This document shows, piece by piece, positions 10,725-20,900 of a DNA stretch of 64,000 nt. The stretch spans positions 4,248,230-4,312,229 of the forward strand of contig OY811978.1 of NCBI GenBank assembly GCA_963681505.1, read 5' to 3'. The stretch is from Eunapius fragilis. Its lineage: Eukaryota > Porifera > Demospongiae > Spongillida > Spongillidae. Made by a program: the position numbers and the translations under genes. The notes beneath the pieces were generated by a model that was not told the DNA's origin, made no database searches, and worked only from the letters and a program-made list of their open reading frames with translations. Numbering within the stretch: the first letter of the stretch is position 1; each line of letters starts with the position of its first letter.

Positions 10725-13707
10725 CGTTACGTTTCTAAACGGAGCGCTGTATTATTATGATAAACATTCATAGTCACGTATCCAGACCTTAATTTTAATA
10801 ATTTAAGTTTACAGATGATCATTGCCACGGTTTATTTGCTGGCTAGCTGAATCCTAATCGTCCATGCGTCCACATTTCAGTCAACAAGAGATACTGGTAT
10901 CATAATCATTTTATTTACTGGCTAGCAACCACAAACCACATATAACCATACATGATCCATTGCGAAATAACTATTTTCCCTGTGTGCGTCGTTAGGAAAT
11001 ATAATTTGGCTTTGGGTTTTTTTTTTTGGGGGGGGGGGCCGAAGTCCCGTTACGCCCTATCAACTTTTCACCCCCTCTCCGAATCCGCCCTCAAATTGCA
11101 CCCGTCCCTCCCTCCCGACACTCTTCATTGAAACTTACTAACTCCCCTCTCCTTAATAAAAGCCATCTTGGCTACGCGTGGCCTGCGGCGCCACACTATG
11201 ACCCCTATTGGACGCAATATTGTCGTGTTTGAAACCATGCATGCATGGCTCGTTGATGTTACAATTATCTCACATCGCGATAATACTGGCACGCACCATA
11301 TCATAGTGCAACAACTATCCGAATCCGCCGCCAAATCCTGCTGTCGCAATCATCAATATTCTTTCTCAGTCGCAGCACAAATTATGCAGCACAATGTGGC
11401 ACTACTAATCCGTATATCAGTATAATTTTATAACAATTGCAGCTTTCGTGTGTGCAGTCTTGCATATCTATTCTCAACAGAGTAGAAATGGTAGGAAACA
11501 GCCTACTGGACGTCGCACATATTTAAGGCTTAAATAGGGCTGTCTGGCAGGTCATCAGTTTTATAACGCGTATGTCATCTTGGCTTCTTTTGTACATGTG
11601 AGGATATCACACGTGGATTCACAAGTACGAAAAAGTGCAAGATCGAGCGCTTCCTTTCTGCTTCTTTCGAGAGGGTTCCACCATTATGTACAGCTGTATA
11701 TATGCGTTATCACGAGCGTGCATGCGCAAGTCTCAAGTACATGAATTTAAGAATTTAAATACCTGCGAACGGGCGGGGATCAAGAGGGAAGGAAAGGAGG
11801 GGCTTAGCCTTTTTTAATTGGCTGGTATGTATAATCAATACATGATGAATGCTTATTATGTGGCTATCCTTTTCTACCAGTAACTTATGTAAGTTGGCTC
11901 AGTGTATAAGCGGTTTGTCTCGCGCATAAACAACGAGCGTGGGGTTAGTTTAGCCGGCTAGATTCGGATGGATCGAGGTAAGTGGTACCGGCCTGATCGT
12001 GATCGGTACATAGCACTGATCGGTCACATGCGGGTCGATGTAATAATATACTTTTTCAAGACAAAGCAAAGATGGGCAACGAGCGTGCATCAATTGCATG
12101 GCTAGCCGATTAATAATGCAGTGTCATATACTGTAATCTGGGACGTATGGAGAAAGAGTAAACTGTTAGTGTTCTTAGCCAAACTTCCGGGTCACTACCG
12201 CCACCCCACACAACGCGTTTATTGTGTCCAATAGTTGCAATTCAACGGTATGAATTCTAATTTGAATTGAAACGTATCAGTAGCAGTTGCGATTATCAGT
12301 TGCAGTTGCGATTATCGGTTGCAAGTCGTAGCAGTTAATGGAATCTCATCCTAACTTAATTAATGTCACGACTCATTCTCGAGGAAAAAAGGTTTTGTCA
12401 AGCTGATATGATTGTTAGTTTGGATCGGAAGGGATATGCTTCTTTAAGAGAACTATAGGGCTAATTTTATGTTTGCCACTTGGCTTTATCAGAGATAACA
12501 TCATCTCTGGCTTTATTGACTGTTGCAATGTGGTAACTGTGAGTAATGATTGTGGGCACATGCGTGATGATTGGACCCGTCATTTTTTTTTTTACCTAAA
12601 ATTAATGAAGATTTCAATTTTATTTAGATACTGTCCGCTTCATCCGGAATTGCTACACTGCATGCCAATAAAGTGTAATTGTTTTTTGACACATCAGAAA
12701 ATATACCCCACGATAAGTCGTGCATGGAGCAACGCGTGGATGGTGACACAAAGTTATTGCCGTTTCTAGTTATTTTTATTAATTAGAGCTAGTCCTTGTG
12801 ATGGCAATATAGCGTGTGTAGCAACCATTTTCTAGAGGACATATCATGCAGACTTCAAGAAGGCGAAAAATAATAATCATTTCCACTGCCATATAATGAT
12901 ATGGGACCTTTAGCGATTATTAAGCATTCAACACACAGGTACGTGCATACGCTAAAAAATCGGTCTGAACAAAATACGTTTTTAAAATTATTACTGCATT
13001 ACAATCAAGCAGTGTGGTACGAAACCTCGCACGGAATTCGTTAGCAGTAACTACAATATTAAGTCGTTACCCAAGCACCAATTACAGTGAATTCATATTA
13101 AATTTACCTTATACAGTACCGGCTCGCAACAGTGGAAAAGTCACAGCTCGCAACAACGGAAACTAAGACACATTCATGGTAGAGTTAGCGTTAGAACTGG
13201 GACATGATTCTGACTATGTTTGATGGCACCCGCTACGTATAGCAATGGGACAACGCGGATATACATATTAAATACGTCACTGTTGCATCTCCGCTCAATT
13301 CTACATGTAGTTCCATTATGGAAGCGGGCATGTACTGAGGTGCTGCGGCAAGAGCAGCTGAGCTCAGAAAGCACACTCAAAATGACTCTAAATGTGCTGA
13401 ACTAAGTTGGAAATGTAATAGCTCGGTTTATCAAGGAGTTCCGCAAACCCCGACGGTTTGCAGATGCAATTGGGCTGTCGCGATTTCTTCCACCTGTTTG
13501 GCATATGGTTATACATGCACGTTTTTGTGTATTAAAATTGGAAATTAACGGCGAATAAGAACTTTTTCATTTATCCTGCTAAGCAGTTAGCTGAAATCAT
13601 TAGACACAGAAAACAACCAACCTATCTAAAAATATATTAAGTGAGTAATGTAAATAATATTCAGCGACACAATTATTAATTGGCTAATAAAGTGTATATT
13701 CATATAA
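10725..13707. other. Intergenic, no gene seen; TRAPPC4 upstream region
   Basis: This holds the presumed promoter of TRAPPC4, which reads leftwards, but no TATA box or other promoter element can be assigned with confidence. A T/G run lies at 11019-11038. Open stretches at 11026-11425 and 13174-13405 show no recognisable domain or exon structure. Confidence 0.45.
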
Positions 13708-13844
13708 AGTGTCCAGCAAAATCACCCATATGATTATCATATTTTCCAGGACAAGCAAAAGAAAAGTAACGCTCGCATTTCATGAAATGTATGGCTAATT
13801 ATAAATTCAGTCCCTCATAACTTTTTGATGGATAGTCCGATTTA

Positions 13845-14392
13845 TACGGTGGCCCTGGAGGTCGCGCGACCAAACATTGCACGACGCGCGTTTTTTGCGA
13901 TTGAACAATATAGCAACGGTCCGATTCTGCGATCAAGCAACGACCCGATTCCGCTATCTAACAACGGTTAATTTTTGAGATCTAACAACGGTCAATTATT
14001 GGGATCTAACAACGGTCAATTATTGGGATCTAACAACGGTCTATTTTTGGAACCTAACAACGGTCTATTTTTGAGATCGTACAGCGGTCCATTTCTCCGG
14101 CCAAACGTACTATGGTATATATACAACGTGCATGACGTCATATACATACAATAGCAAAAAGGTCAGCTAAATAGTATGGTTATGAGAGACGATCCTGTAG
14201 TCAACCGTAAGTTATGGCGTATCACCATCAGGCAAGAATGTGCATGTATACGCACATGCATGCAGGATTAATAGTGCGATACTGCATGGAGGCAACAGAA
14301 GACACTCCTGGCCATACTCGCTTATCTGCGGCTAGTTCACCACGTGGCTGTTGGGTAAGCGTGTATGATGCAGGCTACATTAGCGCAGGACC
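13845..14392 (+). repeat. Left terminal inverted repeat
   Basis: 548 bp, matching the inverse of 16404-16960 almost throughout. It contains a cluster of subrepeats (TCTAACAACGGTCAATTATT and variants) at about 13960-14085. Confidence 0.9.
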
Positions 14393-14710
14393 TTGTCTAG
14401 CCATGTACATGTACAATTTATGTTGCAACTGTATGAATATAATTGCAGTTGCAAGGGCTGAGAACTATAGGTGAAATGAAAATAACTGCAACCATATCCT
14501 TCTCCCATATAGCTACTCCTTGTATGAATTAACCCAAATCTCATGCACTAATGGAGTATAATATGATGGAATTGGACCAATAGAATTATAGCACATGCAG
14601 TTATTTGTAATTGCATTAAGAGATAAAAGGGATCGTCCAAATTCTATATGCTCTTCCTACATTTCATTGACTACTATACTGCTATGACAGGGTGAAAAAA
14701 AACCTATGAA

Positions 14711-15003
14711 GCAAGTAAATAAATACATTCTCTAACGAGAGTTGTTGGTATATAGGATTGACCAATGGTGGTGTAAAAAGCACGGAAACAAGAGTGACAG
14801 AAATTTTACTGGAAAATTGAAATTTGGTAGCACACTCACAAAATAACAGCGCATGCCTGAGTAATGGGCTAAAAATAGGCCTATATCAATTCAAATTTTC
14901 CAGTAAAATTTCTGTCACTCTTGTTTCCATGCTTTTTACACCACCATTGGTCAATCCTATATACTAACAACTCTCTCGTTAGAGAATGTTTTTTTTTACT
15001 TGT
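14711..15003. mobile_element. Foldback MITE, ~290 bp, family shared with 55508-55796
   Basis: The arms begin AAGTAAATAAATACATTCTC and end GAGAATGTTTTTTTTTACTT. They share GGTGGTGTAAAAAGC and its inverse with the element at 55508-55796. It is nested inside the 3.1-kb transposon. Related fragments occur near 36.66-36.78 kb, 43.83-43.9 kb and 50.62 kb. Confidence 0.85.
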
Positions 15004-15187
15004 TATATATAGTAATACAATTAATACCTGGAACCAGACAAAGGAACAATCTAGTTTGGGATAGTATGTTTAGAAGGGGGAGTTGCCGACAGGCAGGTGG
15101 CTAGACCTACTTTAACCTTAGACAATGTTCCCCTTTTAATGCCATACATGCTTTCCGATGCTACATCTAATTATAAGCAGGGGGTAG

Positions 15188-15534
15188 GTGCACAACCATT
15201 CGCCCTTCATCAAAACATTACTCCCTAAACAAAAACATTTAATGATTATTCTTTTAATTGCCGCATTTTTTGCATTCATCATTTGTATACAACTGAACAT
15301 ATGTCGAAGGAGGATAGTCGCGATTCCCTATTGCATGATGCATCTTTCCAAGATGATTTGCGTACAGCCCTCAAACGCGCGCAATCTCAGCGCGACGATC
15401 ATCTACAACAGCGAACTCCCCGCGGCGCGGACAATCGCCGTCGTCGTCGTCAGGAAAATCTCTACAATCACTGCAAGCCCCGCAGAGAAAACGCAAACCG
15501 GAGTAGAGCTATAATGAAGACCATACACGTATAA
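15188..15534 (+). other. Unassigned open frames inside the transposon
   Basis: Two overlapping plus-strand frames lie in a locally GC-rich stretch. One has a strongly hydrophobic stretch (MIILLIAAFFAFIICIQL) followed by basic residues; the other is rich in Arg, Gln and Asp (ALKRAQSQRDD, RRRRQENL). I recognise neither. The composition differs from the flanks, so the segment may be cargo or a captured exon, but no splice sites or homologues support this. Confidence 0.2.
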
Positions 15535-15698
15535 ATGAAAATGGGTGACCACAACCGACAAACTAATGTCAGATCGATTTTAGCACATGCACCATGTAAA
15601 TATAACACACTTATACTACATACACAAACATGTAAACATGCAGCATGCACAGATGCATGCATATGCTATCACGACCTGTAACTACCTTCCAGTTTTAC

Positions 15699-16371
15699 CA
15701 CTGCATGCATCCAAAATGAACTTGACCACCACATTTGGGTCATTGTTAGTAGAAGTTAGTTCCAACCAAAGGATCTTCCGTGAGAACCTGGAGGAATCAT
15801 ATTCATGCGTGTACATTAATATTATGAAGCTTGATATGTACAAATATTTACCCATCAATACAAGCATGAATTGGAAAGCCAAAAGGTTTCAACTTGTCAT
15901 ACCGGTCGATGTGCCAACACCAATTTGGATCCTGCAATGAAAACAAGTATATAGCGGCATGAACTGATGATGGTGGCAATTCGTTGCTTTGTTCACGTAG
16001 GTTCTCCTTGTCAGTCTTTTTAGTCTACGTAGCCGTGAGCCAACAGGATCCATTACGGCAAGTAGCATCATCACAGTTGATCTAGATGAGTGAAGACAGT
16101 GATCATGTGTACCTCACTATAATATGGGGCACCACTTAATGGTGTATCCGTATACTTCATTTGAAGCAATCGCCACATTGCCCGGTACCCAAGACAGCAG
16201 TTGGACGTTTGCAACTCATTCTATGGCTCCTCAATTTGGAGACGTCACACCACTCTGTATATTCGCAAAGTACTGACCTTAATAGTCTGATGTATTAGTG
16301 TAAGGCGTGTTTCCACAACCTTACGCCGTTTTAGCCCCAGTGCAGAGAGCCTTTTCTTGAACCATGTCAAC
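15699..16371 (-). pseudogene. Integrase-like transposase exons (helix-turn-helix plus DDE-type core), truncated
   Basis: Minus-strand exons can be traced: 16278-16371 (WFKKRLSALGLKRRK, a DNA-binding-like helix), 16113-16214 (CLGYRAMWRLLQMKYTD), a segment at about 15990-16086 (LLAVMDPVGSRLRRLKRLTRR), 15852-15931 (PNWCWHIDRYDKLKPFGF) and 15699-15787 (FSRKILWLELTSTNNDP). This order matches a widespread family of animal proteins with an integrase core domain (GYR-MW, LDPEG, WH-DGYDKLKPFG, IDGFSR). The first catalytic Asp is present in WHID. The expected second motif (D-C-GTEN) was not found downstream, and one junction seems to lose a few residues. I infer the transposase of the surrounding element, now truncated. 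Confidence 0.72.
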
Positions 16372-16403
16372 CTGAAGGTATACTGATGCTCCCCTAGTTT
16401 ACT

Positions 16404-16960
16404 GGTCCTGCGCTAATTGTAGCCTGCATCATACACGCTTATCCAACAGCCACGTGGTGAACTGCAGCAGATACAATGTAAGCGAGTATGGCCAGGAGTG
16501 TCTTCTGTTGCCTCCAGTATCGCACTATTAGTCCTGCATGCATGTGCGTATACATGCACATTCTTGCTTGATGGTGGTGACATGCCATAACTTACGGTTG
16601 ACTACAGGATCGTCTCTCATAACCATACTACTACTTAGCTGACCTTTTTGCTATTGTATGTATATGACGTCATGCACGTTGTATATATACCATAGTACGT
16701 TTGGCCGGAGAAATGGACCGCTGTACGATCTCAAAAATAGACCGTTGTTAGGTTCCAAAAATAGACCGTTGTTAGATCCCAATAATTGACCGTTGTTAGA
16801 TCCCAATAATTGACCGTTGTTAGATCTCAAAAATTGACCGTTGTTAGATAGCGGAATCGGGTCGTTGCTTGATCGCAGAATCGGACCGTTGCTATATTGT
16901 TCAATCGCAAAAACCGCGCGTCGTGCAATGTTTGGTCGCGCGACCTCCAGGGCCACCGTA
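16404..16960 (-). repeat. Right terminal inverted repeat
   Basis: 557 bp, the inverse of the left repeat, with the same AACGGTC-type subrepeats, ending GGGCCACCGTA before GATTTA. Confidence 0.9.
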
Positions 16961-17353
16961 GATTTAGGATGCATAAGGACCATTTGATAGAAGCTCTTTG
17001 GAGTTCACGGAAAAAATTGAAAACTATCCAGAAGGGTGATTTTGCTGGGCACTGTCCCATATAGTCATGTTTTAGTGAATGGTATTGATGTGTTATAATC
17101 ATGTACTAAAGTCACTATAATTATAATAATAAATAATATTCATATAAATTATGATTATACATGCCAGTGTTATGGAGTTTGATTTGCAGCTGGTCTGTAT
17201 GTGTTTTTGTCTTGAAGTATTTGTGGTAATGTGCTGTATCAAAGAACCGGTTTTTTTTTCAGGTTTAAAGTCCGGTTTAAAAAAAAAGAAACTATTTTTT
17301 TTTAAAGAATTAATATCAGCTTCAAACACATGCCTATTCCTTCTTCTCTGTAG

Positions 17354-17467
17354 GCATGGAGGAAAGCCGCTGCAGCAGGCAAGACCTATCAAGAGCTCCT
17401 AGTTACCATCTTACACATGATAAAAATAACCTTTCATGCCGACAATGCACTTATGGTTACACATTAG
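17354..17467 (+). other. Possible stray terminal exon (death-domain-like end)
   Basis: After a good acceptor (TTCTTCTCTGTAG) a 38-codon frame reads AWRKAAAAGKTYQELLVTIL and runs to TAG. The pattern W-R-x(n)-TY-x-L-L resembles the last helices of death domains. No upstream exon was found, so this could be a relic or chance. Confidence 0.2.
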
Positions 17468-17962
17468 TAACACGTAACTATTAATTGACTATTGATTATT
17501 AACAAATTGCAGTTCGCCTTGCACATCGTTGACCCGTCGTACTTATCAAATGTGCATGTCGTCATTGTCATTACAAATCATTGTTCACGTTAATACTAGA
17601 GGCCCTTCGCATGTCTTGCACTCATGCAGTCACGGAGGTAGAGGAAGAAGTCTTAATACGCTATGGTACGGAGTACCAAAGCAAAGATGTCTTCAGGCTA
17701 TACGCTAAATACGTGCTATGCGCTGGTTTTTGACAAAAGGGTTGCCAATCAGTAGACAAAAATAATTTGCATAAAACGGATCACAGTGCCATGATGCGAC
17801 CATTTGGGGCAAAGTGGGTAGTGGACTTTGCAACTGACCTTATAACTTGAAGAGAATTATTAGTATGGCTGATGAGCTGTTGAAGATAGACATTTTAAGC
17901 ATGCTTTTATTATCCTTCAGTTGCAATTTACAGTGTATCTCACCTTTCCATGTGCAGTTCAG

Positions 17963-20900
17963 ATGATTACCTTAAATCTTTCTATCTTAATGTTTTCAAT
18001 TGTCGTGCAAGGTAAGTAATAAGGTTTGGTTGTAAAATGTATGTATACTCCTGTGCATGTTGTGAGACCAGAAATAGATAACTTTATTTAGCTAAGGCTT
18101 GGTATCCTTTCATTTTACACTGTTTTCATGATGTTTAATCTCATGATGTAGAGGGCTACATGGAGGAATGTAGGAAAAAAATGGATGTAGTGGGCTACAT
18201 AGTAGGAATGTATGAATTCCTCCAATGTAGCCCACTACATCTGTATTTCTCCAATGTAGCCCTCTACATCATGAGGATTAAACATCATGTAACCAGACTA
18301 AAATGAATGGATACCAAGCAGTAGCTAAACAAAGTTATTTATATCCGGTGAGTGGATATCATTCCCCAAATGTAGGGTTCCAAAATTGGTCTTAGTTGTG
18401 CAAAATGGTTAGTGAACAAAAGGTTTGAATTATTAGTGGCTGAGGTCATTGCAGTGATTATCATTATGAACTGTTGCATGTTAATATGAATTGTTTTTCT
18501 CACCACGACAAGCATATTGGCATATTATAAATTTTCTTAAATTAGTTGCATTTAACACCCACCTCATGTCACTGTTAATTAACCCTACAATATACCATGC
18601 TACTTTGCATCTAATATCAACTGAATTGGGGCAGGCAGGTAGAAAAACAAAGGAAACGAACAATGGGAAAGGTCCACAATATATGTTGAAAGTAGTCTGG
18701 GTTGAAAGCTTTCGCAAGTTAAGTGGGTCATTGTGGGTTAACAGCTCAGCATACTTATGGCTTCCAGATAGAAAAATAGTGAGACAAGATGAAGAAAAGC
18801 TCTGAGATTGAGAGTTCAACAACAGGGTTAAGTTAAGGATATTCCGAGCCAAATTACCAGTGCAGTCTGAAAAATGAAGCTGCATTAGTGGGATAGGACT
18901 ATTCAATCTGAAGTAGTTGCCATGGTACCTGTGATTGTGCCAAGTAATAAATAGTGCAATAAATGAAAGAGAAACTATATATGTTTTATGTACATAAACA
19001 CACAATCAGGTACCTCCTTATAGTTATTGAATTATGCATGGCTACCAAGCTCATGAGTGTGTGTTGCCACAGTAACACATATTCAGCAGGCAACTCCCAC
19101 CATGTACCTCTCATGGTCCTTCCAAAGTCACATATCAATTGGTGCTACATGGCCTGACTGCACCAACAATACTAATACCTGGTACACATGTACTGGTACC
19201 ATCACTGAAAGAACAAACAGATCACATTCTTTGATGCTGCTTCACAACTACTCTTTGCCATGGGTTGATTGTGTCATACACTTTTGAAGTCAACTTTTGA
19301 GGACAACACGATTTGGATTAACATATCTTATAATTTACGAATATTGTAAATCAATACACAATCATGATACCACCTTTTGTTGGGGCTCACTCCACGTGCT
19401 TAGATTACAACACAGGAAATTTCATAGCTGCACATAGGAAGCATTTTGGTATGGATATGTCAATACAGACAAGCATTATTCTTATAGAGAGATAGTGATC
19501 ATATTTGATGCAAATTCAGTGTATACTCATGTGCATATGACACTCCTCTCCCCGTCATTTCAGGTACATGCCAACAGTTCACCCTAAGTTACCCACCTAA
19601 GGGTACCTACTCATGTCCTGGAAGCAAAATTACATACACCTGTGTTCTCTGCTCAAGCCTTGCTGGTGTGACCACAGTCTGGAGAGGATCAGCCTTTAAC
19701 TGTCCCTCCACTGAAAACCATGCAACAAACCAACTATCACTTTCCCAGAAGTCAGGTGGAGTAGTCAATCCAACTGCTGGTGGATCATGTGGCAATCTCT
19801 CTGCTGTGACAACAAATGTCTCCACTGATGAATATTGCTACACATCTGTCCTCACCATTCCTGCTGTTCAGGGTCTGAATGGGACCACAGTTATGTGTGT
19901 AGATGGTGATAATGGAGCTGTTGTGGGAAATGATACTGTGAATGTGAAAGTGGCAGGTAATATGCTGTCTACACATCTAATAGTTGTACAGGTTAATTTG
20001 TGTGCCTGTTCAGCAGCCCATTGTCACTGAGTAATACTATTATTAGTTATCAATTGAATTGATGTCCCTCCCTCTCCCAGCATCTCCTGGTCCTGTTGGG
20101 AACATGAGAGTAAGCAGTACATATGTGAACCAGCTAACAGTGACCTGGTCCCCTCTCACTACTGGTGGTGTTCCTACCAGCTACAATGTCAGTATCAATG
20201 ACAGCAGTAGTCCTGTGGTCATACCTGATAATGGATCATCACTGTACACCCACACTTTCACTGATCTGATCAGTGACACACTCTGCAGTGTATCAGTGGT
20301 GGCCATCAACTGTGCTGGGACCAGCAATGTGACAACAGATACCAAATGGACAGGTGATGGAATGCTGTAGGGCTATCAGTTAAGATTGATATTAATGAAA
20401 AAATTACGAATATGCTAGTGGTCATTTCCATTCTATACTTCTTTCTAAATGTGCCATTTACACACACTCTAGATGCATGGATCATATCAATATTCTCATA
20501 CCTCTATTTACAGTGGCAGACCCTCCTGACAAGAACAGTATCCATGCTGTATTTTTTTTGTACCTAAACATAACCATCCATCGCCTGAATGTCACCTGGA
20601 CACCTGTGGTAGGCAGACATACCATGTGAGCTAATGGTGAACCATTGGTCACCTCCACAGGGAGGTAGTGTGACCATGTACACAGTGAGGGTTGTTGGTG
20701 ATGGTACCTCTGTTGGTAAAGGCACCACTAACTGTACCACTTCAACATGTCACTATGTCCTAGAAATCTCTACCATTGCCACCAGTTATGTCATCTTTGT
20801 TGCTTCCATAAATGGAGATGGATGGGTGGGTACAGAGAGCAATTTAACTGTGAACGGTTAGTTGCAATTTGATAATAAAAATGGTGTTAATGATTAGCCA

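Larger units (their letters stand above)
13845..16960 (-). mobile_element. DNA transposon with ~550-bp terminal inverted repeats
   Basis: The termini are TACGGTGGCCCTGGAGGTCG and its inverse, flanked by a perfect 6-bp duplication, GATTTA (13839-13844 and 16961-16966). The inverted repeats cover 13845-14392 and 16404-16960 and carry about six internal subrepeats based on AACGGTC. Minus-strand exons of an integrase-like transposase lie just inside the right repeat. The interior also contains another MITE (14711-15003). I cannot place it in a named superfamily: a 6-bp duplication with long repeats is seen in several groups. The transposase is broken or truncated, so this copy is probably inactive. 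Confidence 0.85.
13708..17055. mobile_element. MITE interrupted by a DNA transposon
   Basis: The left piece starts AGTGTCCAGCAAAATCACCC at 13708 and the right piece ends GGGTGATTTTGCTGGGCACTGT at about 17055, forming terminal inverted repeats. A related copy near 40927-41385 shows the two pieces joined (GATAGTCCAATTTAAGATG), so the 3.1-kb element at 13845-16960 was inserted into this MITE. Confidence 0.82.

Noticed and set aside
10725..13700. Search for a gene divergent from TRAPPC4
   Set aside because: No exon with recognisable protein or consistent splice sites was found on either strand.
18481..19005. 174-codon open frame on the minus strand in intron 1 of receptor copy 1
   Set aside because: No recognisable domain, composition like noncoding DNA, and no exon boundaries that make sense; it could be a chance frame or an old repeat.
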